From an uncultured Lachnospiraceae bacterium (GTDB taxonomy: Bacteria > Bacillota > Clostridia > Lachnospirales > Lachnospiraceae): a stretch of 64,000 nt of DNA. The notes under the pieces were generated by a model. That model was not told the DNA's origin, did not search any database, and was given only the letters and a program-made list of their open reading frames with translations. The stretch covers positions 1 through 64,000 of the forward strand of contig CAJTSH010000004.1 in the NCBI GenBank assembly GCA_910578885.1, written 5' to 3'. Of the stretch, positions 43,719 through 53,535 are shown piece by piece (positions within the stretch are counted from its first letter, which is position 1; each line of letters opens with the position of its first letter). The position numbers were made by a program, and so were the translations under genes.

Positions 43719-44410
43719 CTGAATACCTCCCTGAATAAAGTATCGATGGATTTTCCGTTTTGCTCTCTGATTTCTTCCACAGAAGAGTTCAGGCGGATAT
43801 GTCCGTTTTGAATGAAAATAATCTGGTCTAAGATATTTTCAATGTCTGCAATTAAATGGGTAGAGATTAAAATTGTTGCATTCTCATCATAATTGGAGAG
43901 AATGGTATTTAGAATGTAATCTCTGGCTGCCGGGTCAACGCCGGCAATCGGCTCATCCAGAACGTACAAATCTGCATGACGGCTCATGACAAGGATTAAT
44001 TGTACCTTTTCCTTGGTTCCCTTGGACATTGTCTTTAATCTGTCGCTCGGATTGATGGAAAGCTTTGCTAACATGTCATAAGCGCGCTTTGTATCAAAAT
44101 CAGTGTAAAAGTCTTCAAAGTAATCAATGATATCCCTTACCCGCATATTCTTATTCAAATAGGTATGATCCGGTAAATAGGAGATAATCTTTTTGCTCTC
44201 TGCTCCGATTGGATTGCCGTTTACGGTGATTTCACCTGAGCTTGGGGTCAAAAGACCGGTGATGATTTTGATTAAGGTCGTTTTGCCGCTTCCATTCGGT
44301 CCGAGAAGTCCGACGATATGACCGCCTTCCAAAGAGAGAGTGATATGGTCTAATGCAGTGAATTTCCCGTATTGTTTCGTTAAGTCTTTGCATTCTAATA
44401 TTGTGCTCAT
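43712..44410 (-). CDS. ABC transporter ATP-binding protein (YtrB-like)
   Basis: 232 residues from the ATG at 44410; AAGGGGG precedes it and it overlaps the GntR stop (ATGA), which an upstream in-frame ATG at 44431 does not explain. Walker A GPNGSGKTT (about 36-44), signature MSKGTKEK (an altered LSGGQ seen in YtrB-like ATPases) and Walker B DLYVLDEP are present. It powers the permease encoded downstream. Confidence 0.9.
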   Translation of the reverse strand: MSTILECKDLTKQYGKFTALDHITLSLEGGHIVGLLGPNGSGKTTLIKIITGLLTPSSGEITVNGNPIGAESKKIISYLPDHTYLNKNMRVRDIIDYFEDFYTDFDTKRAYDMLAKLSINPSDRLKTMSKGTKEKVQLILVMSRHADLYVLDEPIAGVDPAARDYILNTILSNYDENATILISTHLIADIENILDQIIFIQNGHIRLNSSVEEIREQNGKSIDTLFREVFRC

Positions 44411-44778
44411 GCGTTGTCCCCCTTGATGCATTTTTCAATCAGCGTTAATATTTCCGATTTTTCAAAACCCAGCTTGCTCATATTATCAAGAAACTCTGTG
44501 ATTTTTTCTTCCGCAAGAGATAATTTCAGATTTTTAATCATTTGTGTATCCTCCGTAATAAATCTACCGCTTGTTCTGTGAGAATAAACAAGTCCGGTGC
44601 GTTCGAGTTCCGAGAGAGCCTTCTGCATGGTATTTGGATTTACCGCAGCAATACCCGCCAGATCGCGGACAGATGGAAGTTTGTCTCCCGGCTGGTAAAC
44701 TCCTGAAATAATATCCATTTGAATCCGTTCAATAATTTGTATAAAGATGGGTCGGTCAGAACTTAATTTCCAAGGCAT
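44407..44778 (-). CDS. GntR-family regulator, YtrA subfamily
   Basis: 123 residues from the ATG at 44778 (MPWKLSSDRPIF), set by AGAGGTG. An N-terminal winged helix (LPSVRDLAGIAAVNPNTMQK) is followed by a short ~50-residue C-terminal dimerisation helix, as in YtrA, which represses its own ABC operon. The operon order (regulator, ATPase, permease) and overlaps match that group. The promoter should lie within 44779-44930. Confidence 0.88.
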   Translation of the reverse strand: MPWKLSSDRPIFIQIIERIQMDIISGVYQPGDKLPSVRDLAGIAAVNPNTMQKALSELERTGLVYSHRTSGRFITEDTQMIKNLKLSLAEEKITEFLDNMSKLGFEKSEILTLIEKCIKGDNA

Positions 44779-44937
44779 TTCATCACCTCTTTCCATATTT
44801 TATTTTCAGCTTCTATAAATACATTCCACATAACAAAACAAAATCATCTGTGTATTTGTACTATACAAATAATACAATAATGTGTTTTTAAGAAAATGTC
44901 AATAGAAAAATGAAAATAAAGTAAAAAGGCTTAGAAG

Positions 44938-46026
44938 CTATTGCAGCAGGCAGTTCAGCAGTTTGTCATTGTCTTCCCGTTTCATAAAGCAGAAGCGGAT
45001 ATACTTATTGTCAAGAAACGGAAAGGTGGAGCAGTCGCGAATCATCATGCTCTGCCGGATTGCTGCGTCAAACATATCCTGTGATGTGCGGTTCTCCCCA
45101 AGAAGCCGCACCAGCATAAAGTTCCCAAAGGGACGGTACACCTTGAAATCCGAACGGTTAGAAAAGATTTCATAGATGCGGTTTCTTTCGGAGGAAATCA
45201 GACTCTTTGTCCGTTCAATGTAATCCTTGTCCCGAAACATGATTTCACCGGCAATGACAGCGAGGGAATTGATCGTCCAAGGATTCTTGCGGGTGTTGAT
45301 TGCCTTGATTAAATCACGGTTGCCGGTAATGGCATAGCCAAGGCGAAGCCCCGGTGCGGCAAAAAATTTGGAAGTGCCACGTAAGATAATAATATTATTA
45401 TAGTAATTTGTCAGCGGAACAGAAGTAATTTGTTCCATGTTGCCGGCAAATTCTACATAGGTTTCGTCTACCATAACAAAGATGTCGTGCTGTTTGCAGG
45501 CGTCTAAGATGCGGCGCATTTCCTTTGCGGTGATGCAGGTAGAAGTCGGATTATTGGGATTGCAGATTACAACTAAATCAATGCTTTCATTTAAATGTAA
45601 GATAAAGTTGTCCACATTTAATTTGAAATCGTCTTCTTCCTTTAGCGGATAATAAAGTGTGGCGCCGCCGCCGAGAGAGATTTCCCGCTCATATTCCGAG
45701 TAAGTAGGGCCGACGACCAGCGCCTTTTTTGGATGTTCTAACTGAATAAACAGGGAAATCAGTTCTGTAGAGCCGTTTCCTACGATGATGTTGTCCGAAT
45801 CCGTATGCGCATATTCTGCCATACAATTACGCAGGGAGGTATAATCCCTGTCCGGATAGGTGGAGATAGCGTGAATGTGTTCTGCCAGAGTCTCCTTAAG
45901 CTTTGGAGAAATGCCAAGAGGGTTGACATTAGCAGAGAAACTCACAATTTCGTCCTTTTTGATGCCGTATATTTGCTCGATTTTTTCTAAATCGCTTCCG
46001 TGAAAATGATCGCTGTGTTTTATCAT
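44938..46026 (-). CDS. Class I/II aminotransferase, CobD/HisC-like
   Basis: 362 residues from the ATG at 46026, with CGGAGGACGAT upstream. The N-terminal HFHGSDLEKIEQIYG, NPNNPTST, VDETYVEF and the PLP Lys region RGTSKFFAAPGLRLGY identify a fold-type I aminotransferase of the histidinol-phosphate aminotransferase/threonine-phosphate decarboxylase group. The HG(G/S)D start and lack of his genes nearby favour the CobD-like (threonine-phosphate decarboxylase) branch, but the window has no cobalamin genes to confirm this. It diverges from the DUF5717 operon. Confidence 0.82.
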   Translation of the reverse strand: MIKHSDHFHGSDLEKIEQIYGIKKDEIVSFSANVNPLGISPKLKETLAEHIHAISTYPDRDYTSLRNCMAEYAHTDSDNIIVGNGSTELISLFIQLEHPKKALVVGPTYSEYEREISLGGGATLYYPLKEEDDFKLNVDNFILHLNESIDLVVICNPNNPTSTCITAKEMRRILDACKQHDIFVMVDETYVEFAGNMEQITSVPLTNYYNNIIILRGTSKFFAAPGLRLGYAITGNRDLIKAINTRKNPWTINSLAVIAGEIMFRDKDYIERTKSLISSERNRIYEIFSNRSDFKVYRPFGNFMLVRLLGENRTSQDMFDAAIRQSMMIRDCSTFPFLDNKYIRFCFMKREDNDKLLNCLLQ

Positions 46027-46048
46027 ATCGTCCTCCGTTCTGAATGCC

Positions 46049-46077
46049 TTGCATGAATCCGTCAAATAGTTTATAAT
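46049..46077 (+). promoter_or_regulatory. Promoter of the DUF5717-DUF5716 operon
   Basis: TTGCAT (46049-46054), 17-bp spacer, TATAAT (46072-46077), overlapping the divergent promoter of the aminotransferase. Confidence 0.65.
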
Positions 46078-46079
46078 CT

Positions 46080-46107
46080 ATTATAACTGTAATGAGAGAA
46101 AAAGCAA
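46080..46107 (-). promoter_or_regulatory. Divergent promoter of the aminotransferase gene
   Basis: On the minus strand: TTGCTT (plus 46107-46102), 16-bp spacer, TATAAT (plus 46085-46080). Confidence 0.5.
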
Positions 46108-46147
46108 CCGGTGATTCAAGAACCGCCGGTGAGAAGCAGGTGGAATT

Positions 46148-49100
46148 TTGCGTAAACAGATTCAGAAGCTGGCAATGGGAAAATTTGAACATGAGGAACC
46201 TGTTCTCGCACTTTCTACGGATAAGATAGAGATAACGGTGTTAGAAGGACAGGATGCTGCCGGAGATTTTGTGATTTCCAGTAAAAATGGCGTCAAAATC
46301 AAAGGTCTTGTATATTCCTCTAATCCGCATATGGAATGTCTGACACCGCAGTTTAAGGGTGAAGAGGTTAGGATTTGTTATCAATTTCATAGCGAAGGGT
46401 TTATCGAAGGTGATATTCAAAAGGGAGAATTCTCCATAATCTGCAATCAAGGTGAATATAACCTTTCTTTTGTTGTGTCTGTTTCCAGACATTATGCGGA
46501 CACTTCCATCGTCAAGGTAAAAAGTCTGTATGATTTTGCAAGGCTTGCCAGCGCAGATTGGATGGAAGCCTATAAGATATTTGCATCCGCCGGATTTAAG
46601 AATTTGTTTCGTTCAAATGAAGTATCGGAACGGCTGTATTATGAGGGATTTTCCAAAGCTCCGGTCTCTATGATAAACATGGAGGAGTTTCTGGCTGCGA
46701 TACATAAAAAGGAATGTATCCAATTTGAAGTGGAGAAGGATGCTTTTGAATTTGAAGATGTGAGAGAGGAGCAGAAAGAGTGCATCTCAGTAAGGAAAAA
46801 TAATTGGGGATATCTTGAGATACAAATTTCTTCGGAAGATGCATTTTTACGGCCCGTGAAGCCAAAGATAACGAGCGGAGATTTTGTGGGCAGCGTGTGC
46901 AGAGTGGAGTATCTGATTGATGCGGCAAAGCTGCATAGCGGGAAGAACTATGGGAGGATCATTTTAGAGAATGCCTATCAGAGAATAGAGATTACGGTGG
47001 TTGTCTGCCAGAAGAGAAAGAACGCTGTGGTCGGGGGAGCGGTCTGGGAGATTCAAAAGGGTTTGAAAGATTTGACAGACTGGTATATTGAATACCGTTT
47101 GAAGAAGATTGGCGGCGCCATGTGGGCGGCTGAGAGCATTGCTATTTTAAATCACCTGCTTGCTATAGAAGAAGACAATACATGGTATCAACTGATGAAG
47201 GCGCAGGCGTTTCTTGTCAGCAGACAGAAGCAGGAGGCTGAATGGATTTTAGATGAATACCGCAGAAATGCGGAGGAGAAAGATACGCCGGAATATGGCT
47301 ACTATCTATATCTTTGTACGTTGTATGAAAGAGAGCCGTCCTATGTGAACCGTTTGGCAAAGCAGATAGAAGAAATTTTTTATAAGAGAGAAGACAGCGA
47401 CATCCTTTTTTGGATTCTGCTGTTTGTGAAGGAGGAGTATTGTGACAACAGTACAGCAAGACTTCGGGCGCTGCGGCAGCGCATGGCAGACGGGTGCAGC
47501 AGCCCATTCCTGCTTATGGAGGCGTATTATGTGTATTGGCAGAATCCGTATCTGCTGACAAGGCTTGGCAGCTTTGAAATACAGGTACTGCACTGGGCAG
47601 GCAGAAGGGGCATGCTGACGGCAGAGATGGCAGTGGATATTACCGGTCTCGTTGGAACAGTCAGAACGTATCAGCCGTTGTTTTATCAGGTATTATGCGT
47701 GCTGTATGAGAAATATGAAAAGCCGGAGCTTTTATCGGCAATCTGTTCCTATCTGATCCGCACGCAGCGTCTTGCGCCGAAATACCATGAGTGGTATGAA
47801 AAAGGAATTGAAGAGGATTTGCGGATTGCCGGGTTAAATGAAGCTTATCTGATGTCGATGGATGAACGGAACATCAAAAAGATGCCGCGGATTGTTCAGA
47901 TGTATTTCCAATATAATACGGCAATTCCTTATAAGCAGAAAGCGGCTCTTTTGGTAAATATCATAGCAGGCAAGAATAAGGAACCCTCGGTATATGAAAG
48001 CTACCGCAAGATTCTTGAAGAATTTACTGTTGAGCAGATTTTAGAAGGGCATATGGATGATAACCTTTCGATTATCTATAGCGAGATATTGGACAGGGGA
48101 ATGATTGAAAAGAATATGGTTCCTGCTTTAGCAAAGATTCTCTACACGCATAAGCTGACAGTGTTTGGAAATATGGCAAAGGTCTATGTCATCCATCGCC
48201 AGTTGAAGGAGATTCAGGTTGTTCCGGTGGTACATGCTGTTGCATATTTTCAACTATATTCCAAGGACTATGCGATACTGTTAGAAGATTTTCAAGGAAG
48301 GAAGTATGCCGCAGGTATTTCCTATCAGTTAGAGCGCCTTATGAATCCGGGAATTTATCTGCGGAAGTGTATGGAATATGCGCCTTATGAAGCTGCGTTT
48401 CTTCTGCATTATTTTTACGGAAGAGAAAAAAGCCCTGCTTTTATGCCGGATGACAGGGGATATTTGCTGCAGCTGCTGCGGAATGAAAAGTTACGGGATT
48501 CGTTTCGGGCCAAGCTGTATCCGGAAGTTATCCGTTATCTGGAGTGGATGGATGAGAAAGGACTGGTAAAGGAATTTATCAAGCATGCCCCCATAAAACA
48601 GTGCGGCAGAGAAAACCGCGCGTATCTGATTGAACAGTTGATTGAGTGTCAGCAATATGATCTGGCATACGACAATGTCCGGGAATGCGGCGTGGGTCTG
48701 ATTGATCCGGAAAAATTGGCGGTTCTTTGCAGCTATGAAATAGAAGTATACGAGATGGAAGAGGATGATTTCCTGCTTAATCTGACGTCTTATGTTTTTT
48801 TGAAGGGAAGTTTTAACAAATCAGTGCTTTCTTATTTAGCAAGATATTATGGAGGCGCAACGAAGAATATGAAAAAGCTATGGGACTTTTGCCATGCTTT
48901 CGAACTGGATACTTTTGAATTGGAAGAAAGGCTTTTGGTGCAGATGCTCTATACGGCGGAATTTATAGACAATGTGGAGGATATCTATGAGAATTACCGT
49001 ATACATGGCGGAATGGAGCTGATAAGGGAAGCATATCTGTCCTTCTTTTCCTATATGTATCTGGTGCAGACAAGTCTGGTGCCGAATCAGATATTCTCTG

Positions 49101-49684
49101 AGATTATGCAGCGGATTCGTGAGGACAAGTATGTGCCGGATGTATGCCGGATTGCTCTTTTGCAGTACTTTACAGAGGAGAATGAATGGACGGCAGAGAA
49201 ACAGGAGACAGCGTTTGCCCTGATAGACGGATATGTGGCAAGAGGAATGTATTTTGCCTTTTATCAGAAGCTTCCGAGGAAAATAAAGAGTGATTTTCAG
49301 TTTTACGATAAAGTCTTTTTGGAATATCGTGCAAATCCAAAGAAGCGCATCATACTGCATTATCGGATGGAAGGGCAGGAAGAATTTACCGCAGAGGAGA
49401 TGAATGATGCGTATGAGGGCATTTTTGTCAAAGCGTTTACTATATTTTTCGGTGAGGCAGTAGAGTATTATATTACCGAGGAAGAGGGAAGTATTTCAAA
49501 TGTGGTAGAAAGCGGCAGGCTTGGAAGCAATGAAATGAGAGGTCATGCGGGCCAGAACCGTTTTGAACTCCTGAATGCCATGCTGTTTGAACAGGCGCTT
49601 GGAGAAGAGGATGAGCTTCATAAATTGATGGCACAGTATGAGAGACAGGAAAAAATCAACGAGAAGCTGTTTCGGATGATGTAG
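46148..49684 (+). CDS. Giant DUF5717-family protein
   Basis: 1178 residues from a TTG start, with CAGGTGG just upstream. I recognise the overall type as DUF5717, a large protein of Lachnospiraceae. The first ~300 residues hold beta-rich immunoglobulin-like stretches (EITVLEGQDAAGDFVI); the rest is almost all alpha-helical, with TPR-like helical pairs (for example QLMKAQAFLVSRQKQEAEWI). No signal peptide or membrane segment is seen, so it is probably a cytoplasmic scaffold. It is the first gene of a five-gene operon and starts 9 bp before DUF5716. Function unknown. Confidence 0.82.
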   Translation: MRKQIQKLAMGKFEHEEPVLALSTDKIEITVLEGQDAAGDFVISSKNGVKIKGLVYSSNPHMECLTPQFKGEEVRICYQFHSEGFIEGDIQKGEFSIICNQGEYNLSFVVSVSRHYADTSIVKVKSLYDFARLASADWMEAYKIFASAGFKNLFRSNEVSERLYYEGFSKAPVSMINMEEFLAAIHKKECIQFEVEKDAFEFEDVREEQKECISVRKNNWGYLEIQISSEDAFLRPVKPKITSGDFVGSVCRVEYLIDAAKLHSGKNYGRIILENAYQRIEITVVVCQKRKNAVVGGAVWEIQKGLKDLTDWYIEYRLKKIGGAMWAAESIAILNHLLAIEEDNTWYQLMKAQAFLVSRQKQEAEWILDEYRRNAEEKDTPEYGYYLYLCTLYEREPSYVNRLAKQIEEIFYKREDSDILFWILLFVKEEYCDNSTARLRALRQRMADGCSSPFLLMEAYYVYWQNPYLLTRLGSFEIQVLHWAGRRGMLTAEMAVDITGLVGTVRTYQPLFYQVLCVLYEKYEKPELLSAICSYLIRTQRLAPKYHEWYEKGIEEDLRIAGLNEAYLMSMDERNIKKMPRIVQMYFQYNTAIPYKQKAALLVNIIAGKNKEPSVYESYRKILEEFTVEQILEGHMDDNLSIIYSEILDRGMIEKNMVPALAKILYTHKLTVFGNMAKVYVIHRQLKEIQVVPVVHAVAYFQLYSKDYAILLEDFQGRKYAAGISYQLERLMNPGIYLRKCMEYAPYEAAFLLHYFYGREKSPAFMPDDRGYLLQLLRNEKLRDSFRAKLYPEVIRYLEWMDEKGLVKEFIKHAPIKQCGRENRAYLIEQLIECQQYDLAYDNVRECGVGLIDPEKLAVLCSYEIEVYEMEEDDFLLNLTSYVFLKGSFNKSVLSYLARYYGGATKNMKKLWDFCHAFELDTFELEERLLVQMLYTAEFIDNVEDIYENYRIHGGMELIREAYLSFFSYMYLVQTSLVPNQIFSEIMQRIREDKYVPDVCRIALLQYFTEENEWTAEKQETAFALIDGYVARGMYFAFYQKLPRKIKSDFQFYDKVFLEYRANPKKRIILHYRMEGQEEFTAEEMNDAYEGIFVKAFTIFFGEAVEYYITEEEGSISNVVESGRLGSNEMRGHAGQNRFELLNAMLFEQALGEEDELHKLMAQYERQEKINEKLFRMM

Positions 49685-49692
49685 GTGGAGAA

Positions 49693-50922
49693 ATGGAAAA
49701 GAGAAGGCTATACATTGGTCTGGATATTGGAACAAAATATGCGATGGTCAGCTATTGCATGGAAGGAATGTCAGAACCTGAGACGGTAAGCAAGGTGGCG
49801 GGCAGCGAGATTTATCAGATTCCCCAGCTTCTTTGTAAGCGGGAAGGGTTAGGACAGTGGTTCTATGGGGAGGAGGCGGCACAGATGGCAAAGGGTTCCG
49901 CCGGTCTTCTTTTGGACAGCCTCTATGTAAGGGCCGGGAAGCGGGAAGAGGTCATGCTGGAAGGGCAGAAATACAGTTATCTGGAATTATTCACCCTTTT
50001 TGTGAAAAAGCTGCTGACACTGCCGGCGAAATTAGACCCGAATGTGGCTGTGGAGCAGCTGGTCATTACGACAGAAGCTTTAAACAGAGAAAACATGGAG
50101 CTGTTTTCAGCGGTCATGGAAAAGCTGGATATTACGCCGGGGCATTTTTCGGTGATTGATTATCCGGAGAGCTTCTATTATTATGCCATGAGCCAGAAGC
50201 GGGAGCTTTGGCTGCACCATGTGGAACTGTTTGATTACCGTAAGAGTGATTTGAAATATGTATCTCTGGAAAGAAATGAGAAATCGATTCCGCAGGTCAT
50301 AACATTGAAAGAACATAATTTTGGTCCGCTGTCGGGAGATAAGGATACGGATTTTTACAATGCGGCGTCAAGCGCATTTGGAAAACGGATCATATCAGCC
50401 GTTTATCTGGTCGGGGATGGTTTTGACGGGGAATGGATGCAGAAGTCGCTGCAATATATCTGCGGCGGAAGAAGGGTGTTTCTTGGCAAGAACCTCTACG
50501 CCAAGGGAGCAAGCTATGCGGCTTCGGTATTGGGAGGAATCCGCCCTTGGAACTTTGTTTACATGGGCGAGAATGCATTGAAGTTTAATGTGAGCCTGAA
50601 GGTAAGGGACAAGGGGAATCTGGCATTTTATTCTTTGCTCTCCGCAGGTGAGAATTGGTATGAGGCTAAGGGCGAATGTGAAATTCTTTTGTCGGGGTCT
50701 GCCGAGATTGATTTCTGGCTGCAGGAGGCGGACAGCAGGGAAGCGCGGATTGATACATTAGAGCTGACGGATTTGCCGGAGAGACCGGATAAGATGACAA
50801 GACTTCGCATTACGGCAAAACCGCTGACGGATCAAAAGGTAAAGGTTGTGATTCGGGATTTAGGATTCGGAGAGATTTATAAAAGTTCCGACAAGACTTG
50901 GGAATATGAGATGGAGACATAA
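49693..50922 (+). CDS. DUF5716-family Hsp70/actin-like protein
   Basis: 409 residues. The N-terminus RRLYIGLDIGTKYAMVSYC is the phosphate-1 loop of the actin/Hsp70/hexokinase fold, and AVYLVGDGFDGEWM looks like the adenosine motif. The C-terminal ~130 residues form a beta-rich domain. It is shorter than DnaK and has no substrate-binding lid. It is probably an ATPase partner of the DUF5717 protein; both are found together in related bacteria as far as I recall. GTAGGTGGAG precedes the ATG. Confidence 0.8.
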   Translation: MEKRRLYIGLDIGTKYAMVSYCMEGMSEPETVSKVAGSEIYQIPQLLCKREGLGQWFYGEEAAQMAKGSAGLLLDSLYVRAGKREEVMLEGQKYSYLELFTLFVKKLLTLPAKLDPNVAVEQLVITTEALNRENMELFSAVMEKLDITPGHFSVIDYPESFYYYAMSQKRELWLHHVELFDYRKSDLKYVSLERNEKSIPQVITLKEHNFGPLSGDKDTDFYNAASSAFGKRIISAVYLVGDGFDGEWMQKSLQYICGGRRVFLGKNLYAKGASYAASVLGGIRPWNFVYMGENALKFNVSLKVRDKGNLAFYSLLSAGENWYEAKGECEILLSGSAEIDFWLQEADSREARIDTLELTDLPERPDKMTRLRITAKPLTDQKVKVVIRDLGFGEIYKSSDKTWEYEMET

Positions 50923-50937
50923 GGGGAAGGAGAGCGT

Positions 50938-51702
50938 ATGGGTGAGCTGATCTTATGTTACAGCAGGATTGCGGCAATGCCGTTTTATATTGAAAATGCT
51001 TCCCTGAATATTTATTCGATAGAGGAATTGTGTTATTATCTGGAAAAATACCCGGACAGATTAGAAGAAGCTTTTTTTAGTCCGGAGCTTTGTCTGTGGT
51101 TAGAACAGGAGCTGGCGCTGAAAGAGCTTGCAGATGAACTGCGGGAATGCCGCAAATCCGGTGCAATGCTTGCAGATATGGCGGCAAAGGTTTTACATGC
51201 CGCGGGGTATCTGGCGGAGAAAGAGAGAAGCAGGCTTCTTGGACAGTTGAAGGAACTGGAAGGAAAAGATGATTTTGAACGCGGAAGGATACGGGCGGAC
51301 CGATGCGTAAAAAACCATCGGTATGCCGAAGGAATCTTAGAATACCGGGAACTGCTCAAAATGGCAGAACAGAAGGAAACGGGGGCGGCCGATGTCGGAA
51401 GTATTTGGCACAATATGGGAGTGGCATGTGCCAATATGTTCTTATATGAGCAGGCTATGGAGTGCTTTGAAAAAGCATATGAGTATAATAATCAGCCGGA
51501 ATCTTTGATAGAGATGTATTTGGCAAGGCAGTGCGTTCTGTCGGAAGAAAAGGACGAATTCTCCCCGCCGGAGGAATGGCGTGCGCAAGTGATGGAGCGG
51601 CTGCAGCAGGCTGCGGACGGGCTGGAAGAGTTTTCTCCTGAATTGAAGCAGGAAGAATTGGAGGTTTGGAAGAAGAGATATCGGCTGTATAGTCAGTTGT
51701 AA
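50938..51702 (+). CDS. TPR-containing hypothetical protein
   Basis: 254 residues, helical, cytoplasmic. A TPR motif (GSIWHNMGVACANMFLYEQA, then MECFEKAYEYNNQ) lies at about 142-180. The N-terminal part is also helical, with a conserved-looking start (GELILCYSRIAAMPFYIE). Third gene of the operon, starting 15 bp after DUF5716, with GGGGAAGGAG upstream. Probably a protein-interaction adaptor. Family not recognised. Confidence 0.72.
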   Translation: MGELILCYSRIAAMPFYIENASLNIYSIEELCYYLEKYPDRLEEAFFSPELCLWLEQELALKELADELRECRKSGAMLADMAAKVLHAAGYLAEKERSRLLGQLKELEGKDDFERGRIRADRCVKNHRYAEGILEYRELLKMAEQKETGAADVGSIWHNMGVACANMFLYEQAMECFEKAYEYNNQPESLIEMYLARQCVLSEEKDEFSPPEEWRAQVMERLQQAADGLEEFSPELKQEELEVWKKRYRLYSQL

Positions 51703-51712
51703 GGAGGAAAGA

Positions 51713-52897
51713 ATGAAATTTTTTAAACTATTTAGACGCAGAAAAAGACAGAAAATGGATGTCAATGAAATACTGGATCAGGTGACGGAAGAACTGCTTC
51801 CTGAGGATATATCGGACGAGAGAAAGGTTCAGCACTATCTGTTAGAGCATTGTGAGCAGATTATTGAGAGCGCAAAGGAACTGGAAGATCAGAAGTCCGA
51901 ATATCGGGTCGTGACTTCCTATTTGAAGGATATTCAGTTGATTGAGGATATGCCGGAACAAGAGATGGCGATACTTAGGGATACGGCAAGCAGTATGATT
52001 GCGTTGAATCAGTCCAGAGAGGATTATCTGGCAACGACCAAGAAGATTAATGACAGCCAGTATGCCCAGATGCAGCGGGAAGAAGAGAAGATGGTATCTG
52101 CAATTCAGACCTTGCAGGCAAACGAGATGTATCAGGCAGCGGTCAAGCGTGATATGCAGTATCTGGAGGGTGAAAAAACGGAGTGGATTTATTACAGGCA
52201 GGAGCTTGTCAATGAACAAGGGATTCTCAGGCGTCTGGCTTATGTGCTTTTTGGCGTACTGCTCATGCTTATGACGGTGATTTTGGTTCTTAAGGTAGGA
52301 TTCGAGGTGGAAACGAGCTATTTATTTATGATTCTTGCGGCAGCAGGCGCAGTCGGCGGCGCAGCCATTTTTATCCGCATGCAGAATAACACGTCTGAAA
52401 TGAAAAAAGCGGAAGTGAATACAAACCATGCCATTGTACTGTTGAATAAGATGAAGATTAAATATGTGAATATTACAAATGCGGTGGATTATTCCTGTGA
52501 GAAATTTCATGTAAATAATTCATATGAGCTAAACTATATTTGGGAGCAGTATATGGAGGCAAAGAAGGAACGGGATAAGTTTGAACGCAATTGCGATGAT
52601 CTGGACTATTTTCAAGGGAAGATGATGCGGATGCTGCGGGACTATAAACTTTATGATGCCAAGGTATGGCTTACGCAGACGCAGGCTCTGACAGATAAAA
52701 GGGAAATGGTGGAAATCAAACATGATTTGATAGAACGCCGTCAGAAATTGAGGAACCGAATTGATTACCAAATGGATGCGGTTTTAGAGCAGACAGAAGA
52801 AATCGAAGATCTGATGAAAAAGGCAGGCTTGGATATTCCCGAAGTGCGTGAAATTATTGCATCGGTAAATAAATTATGCGGAATGGAAGAAAATTAG
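51713..52897 (+). CDS. Coiled-coil protein with central membrane hairpin
   Basis: 394 residues. An N-terminal ~165-residue helical domain is followed by two transmembrane helices close together (about 175-195 and 203-223), then a long coiled-coil C-terminal part (about 235-380). Both soluble parts are on the same side of the membrane, presumably cytoplasmic. Fourth gene in the operon, 10 bp after the TPR gene. It could anchor the soluble partners to the membrane. Family not recognised. Confidence 0.72.
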   Translation: MKFFKLFRRRKRQKMDVNEILDQVTEELLPEDISDERKVQHYLLEHCEQIIESAKELEDQKSEYRVVTSYLKDIQLIEDMPEQEMAILRDTASSMIALNQSREDYLATTKKINDSQYAQMQREEEKMVSAIQTLQANEMYQAAVKRDMQYLEGEKTEWIYYRQELVNEQGILRRLAYVLFGVLLMLMTVILVLKVGFEVETSYLFMILAAAGAVGGAAIFIRMQNNTSEMKKAEVNTNHAIVLLNKMKIKYVNITNAVDYSCEKFHVNNSYELNYIWEQYMEAKKERDKFERNCDDLDYFQGKMMRMLRDYKLYDAKVWLTQTQALTDKREMVEIKHDLIERRQKLRNRIDYQMDAVLEQTEEIEDLMKKAGLDIPEVREIIASVNKLCGMEEN

Positions 52898-52907
52898 GGG
52901 GAAGGTC

Positions 52908-53441
52908 ATGGAGGAGTCTATCTTATTAGGAATTCAGGAACATCTGCGCAGCCCGTATCTGGATCCGGTGATGATTTTTATCACCCATTTGGGGGATTCG
53001 GGCTGGTTCTGGGTCGTGCTGACCGGCATCTTTCTGGTGTTTTTGGGGACAAGAAAGATGGGAGCGACATCCGCTCTGGCGCTCTTGCTTTCGCTGCTGA
53101 TCAATAACATTTGTTTAAAGAATCTGGTTGCGCGTATTCGTCCTTATGACCGGATTGAGGGATTGGTGAGGCTGGTAGGGGAACAGGTAGATTTTTCTTT
53201 CCCATCCGGCCATTCGGCAACTTCTTTTGCGGCGGCTTTTGTAATCTTTTTGAATCTGCCGAAACGTTACGGAATACCGGCGCTTGTTCTTGCGGGGCTG
53301 ATTGCCTTCTCACGGCTGTATGTCGGCGTCCATTATCCGACAGATGTGTTGTTCGGTATGTTAAGCGGTATTTTTTGTGCGGTGTTGGCGCAGTTTCTTG
53401 TGGGGAGATTTTGGGGCAGGAAAAAAGACTTGATAGAATGA
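52908..53441 (+). CDS. PAP2-family membrane phosphatase
   Basis: 177 residues with about five transmembrane helices. The PAP2 motifs are KNLVARIRPYD (KX6RP), PSGHSATS and SRLYVGVHYPTD. It dephosphorylates lipid phosphates such as undecaprenyl pyrophosphate or phosphatidate. It is the fifth gene of the operon (10 bp after the coiled-coil gene), so a role in recycling a lipid carrier at the membrane site organised by the others is possible (inference). Confidence 0.88.
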   Translation: MEESILLGIQEHLRSPYLDPVMIFITHLGDSGWFWVVLTGIFLVFLGTRKMGATSALALLLSLLINNICLKNLVARIRPYDRIEGLVRLVGEQVDFSFPSGHSATSFAAAFVIFLNLPKRYGIPALVLAGLIAFSRLYVGVHYPTDVLFGMLSGIFCAVLAQFLVGRFWGRKKDLIE

Positions 53442-53535
53442 GCTTGTAATATAAACTTAGATATTTAGGATGTTGTTCTGTATAGTAATATGCAATGGAG
53501 TGATATGGAATATTCTTGGAAAGCAGGTGCATGTC

